From assembly GCF_964204645.1 (NCBI RefSeq), contig NC_134028.1, positions 5,554,501 through 5,618,500 on the forward strand: a DNA stretch of 64,000 nucleotides, given 5' to 3'. The notes beneath the pieces were generated by a model that was given only the letters and a program-made list of their open reading frames with translations, was not told where the DNA came from and ran no database searches. This DNA comes from Tubulanus polymorphus. Lineage: Eukaryota > Nemertea > Palaeonemertea > Tubulaniformes > Tubulanidae. This document shows positions 1-12,345 of this stretch, in pieces. How positions within the stretch are numbered: position 1 is the stretch's first letter; each line of letters begins with the position of its first letter. The translations under genes were made by a program, and so were the position numbers.

Positions 1-104
1 TTGAATGTGGCATTTTTCTGGCTGATCACAATTTTTCATGGATAAGATTTCGCGACTGGAATATGTTTAACTGATTTAGTTTTTTTTTCACCCGATTTTT
101 TCAG

Positions 105-242
105 GCATTCTGTCTTCAACCGTTTGATCCAGGCGATTCGCTGAGGCGTCGTAAAAAGAAATCGTCCTCGACGACAACGACGTTGACACCCGTTCACCAA
201 GTCGTTCTACACAACTCAACCAATTCGTCTGGCAAGATTTAA
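105..242 (+). CDS. C-terminal coding exon of an unrecognised gene (5' part outside window)
   Basis: A polypyrimidine tract ending in TTTTTTCAG at 104 is followed by an open frame of 45 codons and a TAA at 240-242. The frame is phase 0 at the acceptor and spans exactly 138 nt. The peptide begins AFCLQPFDPGD, has a basic run RRRKKK (residues 14-19 of the exon), a serine/threonine stretch and ends NSSGKI. It carries no domain I can name. The basic run followed by Ser/Thr would suit a cytoplasmic or nuclear tail; that is inference. The upstream exons lie beyond the window, so product and family are unknown. Confidence 0.6.
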   Translation, partial: AFCLQPFDPGDSLRRRKKKSSSTTTTLTPVHQVVLHNSTNSSGKI

Positions 243-804
243 AGGCATGCGTATCGAATGAATAAAGGCAGATCCGGAAATACCTTTTCAGGGACGTATG
301 TACCAGCTGTCGAGTTCTATGTCGCCGAAGTGGTAGTAAAAAAGTGCCGAGGAGCCATTTTTCAAGGTCAATGCGATTGGCGGGAAAATGGGCGGAAGGA
401 CTTGCGGTAGCAGAACGTTACTCCGCATAGTTGACCCTCGCCGAGAAAACTGTTGTTTCTAGGGCATTAGCAATTTCGAGGGATCTTTACGAGTCCCGTA
501 CGTTCCCGTGGTTCAATGCGGAACGGGTATCAGCTAGCTGGAGAGGAAAAATGTCAGGCGACCGCCAGAATGGAGGATTCGTAATCACTAGCCAGATACG
601 ATCAAATATTGTGAATATTGTGAATACATACTTGGTGATCTTGTCGGCTAAATTAGTGTGTATGTGTGCGTTCTTTTTTTTTAACAAAGTGCAATCAGAA
701 ATATCGATGTCGGTCAGTGGTGAAAGTGAAAGAACGATCGCGTCTGAATCGTAGGACTGTTAAACCCTCGAGGAAATGAGCAGAAAGAGCGAAAAGAGAA
801 TAAA
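243..804 (+). other. 3' UTR of the gene ending at 242, with two polyadenylation signals
   Basis: No supported coding exon follows the stop at 242. AATAAA occurs at 261-266, only 19 nt after the stop, and again at 799-804. Either could end the transcript. The open frame at 431-754 starts from TTG and has low-complexity composition, so I treat it as UTR. Confidence 0.4.
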
Positions 805-1891
805 AATATTTTGTCATTCCTACTATTTATTGCATACACGTAGTATGATACAGTATCTGCAACTTGATGAAACCACCTCTTTACTCTTTATACGCCGTGG
901 CCGGTTTCAATTCATACACTGGGTTCAGATTGCATTAGCTGTCTACCTAATCTAATGTTGAAGATGTTTCCCAGTGGACTGAGTGGTTAGTCTATAAAAT
1001 GCCAAACCCCCATCCCCACCTCTCAATTCTAAAACTAGAGCATTCAGGGACCGCAGAGCAGGCGGCTTAGCCTCTCCCAATATTTTGCTTCCCAAATGAT
1101 TTGTAATATAGATTTTGCATTTCAAGTGCAGACCCCGAATTCCCCTGTTAAATCTTATCATTTGCACTTTCATGATCCTAGAACCCCATTTAGTGTGGTA
1201 CTTCACCAATTAGCCCCCCTTCAATCCGAAGGCCGCTCCGTAGCCCCTGGCATTCTTCATATCCAGAAATGATTTTTATGGAAGAAAACATGGTAATAAA
1301 CGTATTGTTTACATAGATATTGAGTACTGGATGGTTTCACATGATTGAATCAGGATCTGTAATATTAAGTTATGGTATTATTATCATCATTTTATATTCA
1401 TTATCGTCATACGATATCGATACAATTAACGACTATTATTGATAAACGCATATCTCGTAATAGCAGCATCTGTGCTTATCGAAAATTATATATCGTTGTC
1501 TAGAAATAATCGATTTTTTCGTTTCTGGTAATTTTAAAAACAAAAACTTATTTGCACCTGGTTTTTACATCTAGTATAACTCGCTTGATACGGATCAGTC
1601 GAATCCGGATTTTCATCTAACACGGATTATTATCTATTGTTCATCTTATACATAAATGTATGTAGAATACGGTTCAAAATCTGAATTTATCATATGAGCC
1701 GAACTGATGTCATCGGTCCTAAATGAACCTGGTGTCATCGGTCCTAAATTATCCTGGTTAACTAGTCTTTACTATAATACTGAATCCAGAGTTAAATGTG
1801 GTGTTTGTAAAGTAATTGTGTACATGTATATTGACAGTAGACTCGATCTAAGAATTTCTAGCATTTGATAATTTGGAAAAAAAGTTACAGG

Positions 1892-2159
1892 CAGGGGCGG
1901 ATTAAGGGATTGGTTTCGGGGTCCGGATCCTTGCCTTCCCATTGAGGTTGCCGTTTACGTCTAACCAGAGATAGTTAAAACTTCCAATTTGACACTCATC
2001 CTCTCAGAATTTGCATCTTTTAGGATGTATTTTGTCAAAACTATCTTAAAACGGAGGGTGGAGCCCCACTAGTGGCCTTTAACCTGGCTGCTTTATCCGA
2101 GACATGCCATTTCTCTTCTTCTGGACCCTGGCCTGCCAATTTACCTAGATCCGCCCCTG
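1892..2159. mobile_element. Non-autonomous DNA element with CAGGGGCGGAT ends (hAT-like MITE)
   Basis: The sequence begins CAGGGGCGGAT and ends ATCCGCCCCTG, an 11-bp perfect terminal inverted repeat, with about 245 bp between and no coding capacity. CAGGGGCGGA-type ends are typical of many hAT-superfamily elements. Single copies of the same end occur near 27893 and 55528. I could not see a clear 8-bp target duplication, so the superfamily call is inference. Confidence 0.6.
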
Positions 2160-5100
2160 CCAGTGTCAACACGATGAAATGTTCAAAGTACCAAAACGCT
2201 GCCAGCTGAGTCTATTGTTCATAGTGCGTACTATTAATCAAAGTTGAAAAAATCTGTGATGAAATGATGATTATAGAATGAACATACCTCATGCAGGTTA
2301 CCGGAATTAAAGAGAAAATTAACAACACGCGATCTATTTGGCGTTAAGAGTAACAATCAAAATGTTGTATCAACTCGACTAGTAATCATTCAGAAATGAA
2401 AAGTTGTCTGCGTGTCAAAATTTATCCCGAATCTTGCTCAGCCTGTCAATACTAGGATGAAAACCGGCAGAAAGCTGACAACTTCAGACTCGTCCTAAGA
2501 TTCAAGTCCATATTTGGACTCGACGCGAGTATAGGCCGCTAGACCTAACGTCTGACCTAGACAAACAAAACCTTAATGAATATCTCTAGTCAATTAAATG
2601 TGTACGCTGCCATTTTAATGATAATTATTTATTATAGTATAAGTTATGATGATATTTATTATTTTACTAGAGTTTTAAGCAGTGTGCATAAATACCACGT
2701 AACTAAATACACATTGCCTGCGACTGTTTTCTTTTAGATGTGATATCCTGTTTACATTTTACAACACCGCTTTTGGCGATACGAAGATATAGGTTCGATT
2801 AGAGGATATATTTTTACGTCATCGTGTCACTGAATTACCATTTTACCTCCGGGATATTTTTTCTTTAAAAACTTTTTTGCGCTTTTACGCTACATCGCTA
2901 CATCGGCTATAGCAGTACGTGCATTTTCTACTTTCATTTGACATAATGTATAAATATATATATATACATATATACATATACGCTATTTTACCAACGTTGT
3001 ATGCCTTAAAATGCATGTACTTTTAAAACTACCCTCAAGATCTCTATATTTGTTAGAATCCATCACCTACATTTGCATATACGTGTATATTGAAAATATA
3101 GAACGTGTAGTTTTATATCGAAATCGGCTGCGACTGGAGCCAACGCTAAAATTTTATTTGGATTGAATTCGTCCGCTTAAGAATTTGATACGGACTTACC
3201 GCTTGCATGTACGCTTATCCCCAGCCATCGAAATGCGCATAAGTTGGTTATTCAAGTGTTGTTATGCGTGCACGGCCGGCGACGAGCATTTTTCCGTCAT
3301 TTGGCTTTTGTGTCATGTAGCTATCATAATTTATTTAAAGGCTCGGTCCAGTTAATGTCCGGTTTATGGCCAGTAAAACCCATCTACTGGACCGCCATTA
3401 TCCCGAGAATGCTGCTACCTGTACCCCGTAAACAAAAAACCGAATCCATTAATCGTCGTGTATGTTTCTGTTTTTGTGTCAATGGTGAAAATACATCTTC
3501 GCTTTATCGAGAAAATGCCCCTGGTTTTGAACGGCCGAATATAAGCCACCTCTGGCTGTTTGTAAATAGCGTTTTTTTTGTCTATTTTAGTCTGTGTATT
3601 TTTTACACGTCTAGTCTCTCTCGTAAAATGATATGATTGTTATTTGTTGATAGATGTCTTTGAAGACGTATTATTGATATTATTATACCAAAGTTTATTT
3701 AGATTATTTAGCTCGATCGGTTGATATTAATAGTAGATAATTAAATGCCACACAATAATGAGTAATTCGTAAGCTCTGCTCGGATCCGACCCACTAGGAT
3801 ATAACCGTTTAATTCGGACGGATATTTTCGTGGAAATGATTTCGCCGGTCCTTCTCGTCTATAACTCGAAAAACTCGCTCTCAAATGGGACGAATTATCA
3901 CACAGTCTAATAAAGATCCTGAGCGGAGAATTGGTACGTACGTGTCATCTATGTATTTGTTACTTCTACGTATTTTGATTCGTTAGATTTTTAAAATGTT
4001 AGAAGCAGATCCAGGTAAAATTACCGGTCGGATCTTCGTGAAAAATCCCGAATGCCTCGTTACGATAAGCCGTTTGATTCGGGTTTATTTTTAAAACGGT
4101 TTGACTTACTTTCTCCTTGGATCGACTAAATATGCTTGAACGCGGTGGTTGCATTAGTCGTTTCCGCTGTTTTGATGCGAAACTGCGTATAGACCTGTCA
4201 ATAGAAATATCATTGAGTCATTTGCAGCGAAATTCCGTTAGATATAAAGTAACCACCTAACGTTATCTGCAGCTTATAATCATCTGATGTATCATGTACC
4301 AAAGAGCGAGAGAGAGAGAGAAGAAAGAAGCACCAGACACACATGTTAATTATGTTATGTTTTATGATTTGATTTTGCCGTCTCCTTTTGTAACTTAAAA
4401 AAAACAAAACTTGTGTGTTTAGAGAAATGAAATGATTGTAATAAAGTTTTACACGTTAAATTCAGACGTTTCGCTTTTGTTTCCGTCGATTTTCAACGCA
4501 CGCAAAGGACCGAAGTGGAGTGAAGCTGATATAGCGTGTATAGGTACCCCCGTATAGGCTCGCGCAAAACTGAAGTACTGGTGGAGTAGCGTTATAATGG
4601 GATATGCTCAATATTCAAATCTAACGACGACTGCTATCTGAGACTTGTAGTTTCTACTCTTTTTAAGAGCTCTCGACCAACTACTATACGAAAATACTCG
4701 AAAAATCAGAATATTATTTCTTGCTCATTTTTAATGGAACTATACTATACTGGAAGATGCCAAATTACTCTCATTTTTCGGTGAAAATTACTACATTTAG
4801 AAATACCACCAGGTCAGTTGTTCAAAAGTTTTGAGTTAACCAATGGATTTAAGTGCAGTAGTGACAATTAGATTTGCATTGTTACCATAGTATTTGTCCG
4901 CCAGTTAACTAAACCAAATTTTCTGTGACAGGCCCCGGGTCTGGATATGTTTGTCAATGAATCAGCGGTCAGTTCCAGAATAACCAATAGATTTCTATTC
5001 GATACTAGTTGCTAAGTTTTGTATACCGGTATGTATGAAACATTTCGACCCATTTGCGGAATTCAATTTGATGTGCCGGACTGGTCCCCGCCAATTGTGG

Positions 5101-7102
5101 TTCACGGAATTTAAAAACGAGCTGTCGACTGAATCACGCGCTTAGAATCAACATTTTGCTTACTATACCAAACCGAATGAGCATTTTATTTGAACGATTG
5201 TTTTGAGTATGTAGGCTACGATGTATTTGCTTGCAATTCGTTATATCGAGTTTTCTTGAAGCGAGCATTTGTCAAGTTGAAACCGAATACCGTAATTGTA
5301 CTATTTACGTCAATAGTCTCTGTATTGGTTTCCATCGGGAGCCCAAAGAATCTAATCGTCTCCGGAAACTGTGACGATATGCAACGTATACGCACTACTT
5401 TGTTTAAAAGCTCTGGGTATAGTTTCACGAACTAACAACACTTGCTATACTACAAAATGTTTCCTTCTGAATTAGCAGATCTTACAGTACCTATTACGAT
5501 CGACAATAAGCTTCGAGAACAACAGCTCGGGTACTAGAAGAATTATTTCCTATAACATTTGCATTTAAAAGTCTTGTGTAATGCTGCAACATTCTACGCA
5601 CTCAAATCTCTGGACAAAAAAACATTTCAACACTGTAATGAAGATTGCTGCCATTGTTAAGCATGATTTCTGTGGCCTATTCGCACTAAACGAATAGAGA
5701 CAGACTATTACAATCCTCGATATCATCGAATAAATACATCATTTCCACACTTAATTTTAATGAATTCACCTGCATCCAATTATCCGTCTGCGTCTGTGGT
5801 CTGATAAATAAATATTAGAGAATGTTATATTCAAATTGCTTCTGCGCCGTTTCTTTTATCTATTCTCTAGTGTCTACGTAAATGTATTCAGCATTATTTC
5901 TCTCTAGATAGATAACGTGAGCCTCGATTTATTCATAAAAGACGTAGTTTATTCAGTACTAAGGGACACTCGAAAATTTGCAAGTGTGGATCTAGGATTC
6001 CTCGAAGGAAGTGGACCTGGAATTGAAACGGGCACTTAATTTTAGAAGGGCAGATTTGGCAATTTTAGGGCCGAAAGCACTAAAAATGACCCATTTTGAA
6101 TTTATTTTTGTCCTGCTAAAATTATCTTTGCGGAAAAAGTTTCCGGATTTTTTGGAGGGTATTCAAATTTTGAAGGGGTGGACTAGCCCACCCGGTCCAC
6201 CTCCTTTAATCAGCCCTTTATCCCCCCCGCAAAGAATAGAGTCCGCTGTTCAGTGATTGAATTGGTATCATCTGAAGGTTGGTAGGACTCATGTGATTAT
6301 AGAGATCAGTCGGTTTGATGAGTAGGTTTTACGCATGATTCGCGCGCGTTGGTTTAACCAGTTAACTCCGTACATATCGGCTGATTCCTGTATGCGTATC
6401 GGCAAATACGATATCTAATCGGACAGAGTTGATATACATATATAAGAAATATTAGTTGTTTCAGATCCATAGATACATCTTAGCGGGCAGAATTTATCGA
6501 TATACAATGGAAGAAATTAGAACCTAATGATATATGTAGCTAGCCAGCGGATAGAAATGTAATTTTCATCGGTTGATATCTACTGATGTCTTTTTTTTCT
6601 GAGAAATAACCGCTGGTGTTTTCATGAAATCCATTGCGGAGATGTTGTAGATTTCTGTCGTCACTACAAGAAACCAGGGAGATCTTCCACTGAAGAAGCT
6701 TACCGTTCGTCATAGCAGGTTCTTCATTTTTGTGTCTATTTTCCACGATATATGGCGTAAAATATAGATAATCTAAGAGCTTTTTGAAATCGATTATAAC
6801 TGAAAACACCTGCCCGACTTAACGCTGAATTCTTTCTTATCAACGCAAATCTATACTTATTCCGTCAATAGTCCGCCCGATTCGTCGTCTCAAGTATATA
6901 TATCAAAATTGATTCTCTACCTTCCACTGTCTCTGAATGCAAGTTCAACACGTTGATGTGAGGTATTCAACTAACAACCTAGCTTTAATTATACATGCAC
7001 CCATACAATTTCAAGACGGTCATTTCTACACTTTAAATACTAAGATCTAAGATGGAATTATAGTTGATTTAGGTGACCATTTTAACATTTCTGGTTAACA
7101 CC

Positions 7103-7288
7103 CTTAAGTCAAACGCGCATCGACGCAAGGAACATAGAAACACGAAATCAAACATGTATGATCTCGGAAACATTGTTTCCCGAAACCGTGTTTCTCGTAA
7201 ATGCTCACGACACCGGGATTTTCTCGGAAGCATGTTTCGGTCTCCTTTATTTCCTTGTTTCCCAGCGTCGTGTGCGTAAGGCTTTAAG
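7103..7288. mobile_element. Palindromic MITE, copy 1 (shared with 23882-24064)
   Basis: The left end reads CTTAAG..AACGCGCATCGACGCA and the right end GCGTCGTGTGCGT..CTTTAAG, imperfect inverted repeats of each other. The middle is rich in GTTTC/GAAAC motifs that also fold back. A second copy with the same ends and interior lies at 23882-24064. About 185 bp, no protein; a short non-autonomous DNA transposon is the simplest reading. Confidence 0.6.
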
Positions 7289-7782
7289 AAGCCATTCGAT
7301 TTTCCATTTCACCGTAGAGAAAACCTAAAAACATAAAACGTTTCGTTTTTTATTCTCATAATCCTCCGGAAAGTTCCGACCTAGAAGATTGCCCGTGTAG
7401 AGGTGATTATTTACATTTATATGCTAGTAGTGTCCACATAAGTGGAACTTAGTGACAGTAGCTCGGAAGTTAGTCCACTGACCATCGCTAATAAGGAAGC
7501 GTTTTAAACCGCGCAGAGACTGTTCACGTACTGTTTGTACAGACATATACCACTCAGCCACCTCAGTCACTGGATGAAGCATGAAGATGAGAATTCGAAA
7601 CGGATCATTCCTCTCAGTCCATAATCCTCAGTGCATAATTCTAAGCTTCAAGTGATTCCCAGAATTCAAGCCAGCTCCCGCGGTATCTACGAAGTATGCG
7701 AAAGTACCGCTCTGGGTACTGAACTAAAGTCTCTCAGAACTCGAATTTAAGTTTAGTCTTTAGTCATCGTTATTTTTTTTAA

Positions 7783-7915
7783 ATCTTGAAATAGGGATTG
7801 ACCTAGATTTCGTTTGATTTGTTTTAATTTAGTGTTCCCTACAAACCCACCCCACCTGCCGCGAGCGAAACATGGGGTCTGATTTTGAATTCAGAAATCG
7901 AAGTACAGATATAGT
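7783..7915 (+). repeat. SINE-like dispersed repeat, copy 1
   Basis: It shares with copies near 12209, 42670 and 51537 (reverse) the core ACAAACCCACC..ACCTGCC followed by GAGCGA, a 5' part with TTTGATT and ATAGGGATTG, and a 3' part AAATCG.AGTACAGATA. There is no coding capacity and no terminal inverted repeat. SINE or MITE cannot be separated by eye. Confidence 0.55.
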
Positions 7916-8109
7916 TGTGTGATCAGCGGTCGAATTTACAGAATTTATTGTTTAAAACATCGAGATTTTGGAAATAACTATACTAGTATTTTGAAGATTG
8001 TTTTGTCCATTCTAATATTTTTGTCGTTTTCCACGTGTAAAATACGTAGTGCGAAAGTTTATTGTAGTTGTTTTCTTGGGTGGATGTTGATGTTGATGTA
8101 GAAGTTGAT

Positions 8110-8200
8110 TGATTGTCGCTGTTAGTTATCAACCGTGAGGCCAAGATTCGAACCCATCAACCCGGGGATTGATACATCCCCAAGTCATTAAGATGTCTTG
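8110..8200 (-). repeat. Possible tRNA-derived SINE fragment
   Basis: On the minus strand the segment holds GGGTTCGAATC, a near match to the RNA polymerase III B box (GGTTCGANTCC). I could not fold a full cloverleaf and saw no good A box, so this is at most a tRNA-derived repeat. Confidence 0.25.
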
Positions 8201-11200
8201 ATTCTTTTGAAATAAGTATTTGTAAAACGAAACGAAAATATAGCCATGTTCATCGAGGCTAATTTTCATATTGCTGATGCTAATATTCATTGCTTTGAAA
8301 ATCTTTTTGAAATGGTGATACCGTTGATGTCTGCCTGAAGATTGATCACGTTTCATCGGTCAGAGGTTCGCGACAGTGTCTGGTCGGTCTGACAGATGAA
8401 ACGTAAAAAACAGTAGTTCATTAATAAGACGCGAGATGCAGGACGTAGCACGAGGAAGTCAACAAAAGGAATCTCATACAATCATCTCAAATATTCATCT
8501 CAATAATATGTCGCCCCCACAAATAGCTGGGGTGATTAAAGTTGAAACGACGTTTTCGGCACCCGAGCGAAGTTGGCTATGTTCCTTGTTCTTTATTGGA
8601 AGGTGACATTTCCAATAAGTAACAGACCTCCTAAGAGGTAATGAGAGGTCATCTGTAATTTTTTTAGACGTTTTCACTACTAGATGCGTTTTTATTGAAA
8701 CTATAGTGCTGAATCTATTTAGGTGGATTTGATAACGGTGGGGGCGAAAAACATACAAAGTCGAATAAGAAGCCGAATAAGAAGCCAATTTCATATTTGA
8801 ATGAGTAGCCGAATAAGGAACCAGGAACAAGTAGCCAGCTGAGGTATTTTTGGCATTATATGAAAATTAAAGAATGAAATTTCCTCGGATTTTTTTCAGG
8901 TCTTTTAAAGCATTTTCTGTTGTGTATATGTTCGCTATTGTGTGTGATGTCGCTAATTGCCCACTCGTCCAATCTCTAACCACTCCGATATCTCCAGTTT
9001 AATCACAAAAACCCGCGAATAGAAAATCGTCGAGAAAGAGGAAATCAAATAGAAAATATTCCGCCGACTTGGAACGGTTCTGTAACAGCCATGTAAGTCA
9101 CTTAGCTCCTTCACAATAACTTGATTTTCACGCATTTTGCGAACAGTTTCAGCACTCGACTAAGTACAGTACTTGAGCCGTAATCTAATAGTTAAAGGCA
9201 AAAACAGCCCCTCATCTCGATTCGCAGTATGAAGACGTGCAATTAGTCGTCGTCAATAAAACGACTTCACGCGACACTGGTAGGCTAGGGAGATTGGGTG
9301 ATGTCAGGGATGCTGAGGGTCCCCCTTTAAGGCCAGCTTATGTTTGGTAGTTGCCAATCGTTACTAAATCAATTCCAGCTGTATATTTCCATTATCAAAC
9401 GCTTTGGATTAGGTTTTCAAGCGAAATTGTAATCCGCGCGTGAATGGCTGGGCTAGAATATATTTATATCATTTATTCATAACAGTGTCATCTTATACGG
9501 CACCCACTACAGCAATAATATCTTGCTACAAAACAGTAACAACAAATATTTCAGCGCAAAAAGTGATTTTGATTATGTCACAGACGACGATTTATTGCCG
9601 TACCTGGTGATCCTGTGATTTATCGTGTGGTCATGGAAAAACTGGGTTCGCCGAAAACTTCATTAGCTTGCCTCGAATCATCACACGCAGCAACTTGTAT
9701 ATTTTCGTTTTATTGGTAAGTGCGGTTCATTAAATGGAGACCCTCTTACTTCCAATGGATGAAGTTCCATGTTTATGCTTCCTTCCAATTTTCACGACTG
9801 GTCAGAACCGGCGCACTGCGATACGCGCCAAATCAAAAAGTTTTAACTTTTAAACTGTTAGATTTCTTTGTAAATTGCAGGCATCTATATCTGCAGTGTG
9901 TGCCCTTCAAATTTGATACTTTATCACCGATCTTCCGAATGTAAGTGTTCCATATGTTCAGGACTTCACTTCAGGCATTTTTTGAATGAACATTTACTGA
10001 TGAATGCCGTGGACATTTACTGATAAATGCCATGAAAGTTTAATCACCATAGGCTTTTCAAAAAGTGTATTGAGTTGCATTCGGTAGCATATATGCATAT
10101 TATTCAGATTTATGTATTTTGTTGGTGTATTCACAAACCGATACGAACTGAGACCAATTTATAATTCACACGGAAAATTGGATCAAAGGAAACTAACTGC
10201 TTATTGAATTACAGCGAACGCTCGGCAGACACGGAAAAACTAAGTTCAGTATCGATCTAGATGGATTCAAGATCTGGGGAAATATCAGTCGCTTGAGTCT
10301 TAACCGTTGGAGTATATATTAATTAATAAACTAATCCTGTGTAGATCAGCTGAACTAATATTAATATTAATCGCCTATGATGACGTCTTCATCGGGGAAT
10401 AACGTGTTTATACAGCATTATTCTATGGACCCTATACTGTGTCGCACACGCGAGATGTCTCACTTAGCACATTAATCAAAAGTGTTAAATAATAACGGTC
10501 GACACCTGAGGTATCTTTCTGATCTGATCGGGTGATATGAAAAATATCCAATCGCCACCAGTCAGCCAGTAGGCCTACGTAATCTGTAATCATCACGCGA
10601 CACTGCCGTATATTCGACGAGCGATTCTAAAGACCTCGAAAAACGACGACGCAAAAAGTCTCAGAAAGTTTTAAAAAGGAAAACGGCTTAAATTCGAGAC
10701 ACGACCGGGTTTGGAATTTCGAAATATTATAGATCGTTCGATCTAACGCCGCACTAAGAGCAGTCTGAGTTAAAGCGCTACATAGCAATTTCTTCCGAAT
10801 CCTTCAAACGATGGAAATTGACAATTAAAGCGATTAGTACGCCGTAGCATTTCGCATTTCTTGCGCGGCAGTTCGCGAAGGATTGATCGACCGAGAGAGG
10901 AGCCCTGTAAACCCGAGCAGGTTTTAAGACCATTAAAGTTCAATCCCTCCATTTGTAATTAGTCGAAGCATTTCATATTAGAAAAAAAAGTCGGAGTGAA
11001 ATCGGATCGGTGTAATCGATTGATGGGATGATTTAATGATAATGGCAATGTTATATTCATAAACAAATTGTGGCCATGTAGTTCTGATACGAGGTTCCAG
11101 CTCAGAGTTTACCAACACAAACAATGATGTACCAATTTGAAGGCTAATTTATTGAACAACGTTGAGGGAGAGATAGACAGAGAAAAAGAGCAAAAGCCTA

Positions 11201-11570
11201 AGAAAAGAGAGTGCATGAGCAGTCAAGAGCGAGTTTTTGGGCCATTCGAGTTTCTAGTCCTCCACTAGACAACGGTCAGACGTGATTAGAACCAATAATG
11301 AAGTAATCAAAAAAATCAATCTTCTGTATCAGTTCACCTGAACCCCCAATGTTTGGTGATTTTATTGCATGAAATCAAATCTCTAATAGCATGAAATCAA
11401 AACGATTTGAAGACGAAAAGCAATTCCTTTTATCACTGCATGTGATTTACTCAAACGAAAAAGAAGACTTTCATGGGTGTAAATATTCACACCGATGTAT
11501 GTATTATCAACGTGGCCATTTTACTGTGTATTGTGAAAAAAATACATGCACATAGAAAGATTAATTAGAC

Positions 11571-11608
11571 CTACGAGCGATCATCTCTACTTAGATGATT
11601 GCTCGTAG
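11571..11608. repeat. 38-nt hairpin with CTACGAGC ends (recurs at 57713)
   Basis: CTACGAGCGATCATCT and AGATGATTGCTCGTAG form a 16-bp stem with one mismatch around a 6-nt loop. The same ends and near-identical stem recur at 57713-57746, with a half copy near 44021-44047. It could be a tiny palindromic element. Confidence 0.5.
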
Positions 11609-12208
11609 ATTAGACCTACTCGAATCTTTTACAGCAAGGGGTATTAATCTGTGTATACAGAAAAACATCAACCGTACGCGAATATTCTGTGTCAACAAGA
11701 AAAACTATTACGCACGAAATCAAAGGAAATTCTAATCGAAATTTATGGTATCGAAGACGTAAAAGTAGGTATAATAATGTAGCAAGCAAACGATGACTTA
11801 ATTACTGATGAGCAACGTGTTTAATCAGTATATACGGTTTCAGTTGGGTCTGAATGTAGGGAGGCTGTATAAAGTCAACCGGAAGAGGAAACGGTACAAA
11901 CCGATACAGTCCAATATATACGCACTTGTCGTTATACTATACCATTCAGACATGCATGCCTCAAATTGAGAATACTCAGCAAATTTGCATAATAACCTTT
12001 TTTACGTTTGTTGTTTATTGACGTCAAGTATCATGAAAATCACTACCTACGAAACCCACACAAACTTTATATTTACATATTTTGTAGATTATTGATTTAT
12101 CGTATAGTAAAGCGCATTCCTTATTAGAACATACGTTGTTTTTACCCGGTTACTAAACGGCGTGGTTTGCTCACCGGACCTGCCGAATTGCCAAATTACT
12201 ATGATCTT

Positions 12209-12345
12209 AAGATATATAGGGACTGGCCCTGTTATTCGTTTGATTGGTAGATTTCGTTAGAATTGTTTTGATTTGGTGTCCCTTACAAACCCACCACACC
12301 AGCCGGGAGCGACAATTACACAGGGGACGTAGAAATTATCAGATG
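12209..12345 (+). repeat. SINE-like dispersed repeat, copy 2
   Basis: Carries the family core ACAAACCCACCACACC followed by GGGAGCGAC, and the upstream TTTGATTGG..GATTTGGTGTCC. It matches copy 1 and copy 3 over about 100 bp with many small differences, so it is an old insertion. Confidence 0.5.

Noticed and set aside
3244-3636. 130-codon plus-strand frame
   Set aside because: Starts from TTG, has no splice or start context, and its phenylalanine- and serine-rich composition is what AT-rich sequence gives by chance.
8495-8830. 111-codon minus-strand frame
   Set aside because: Tyr/Ser-rich low-information translation produced by a small tandem repeat (CGAATAAGAAGC units), with no splice context.
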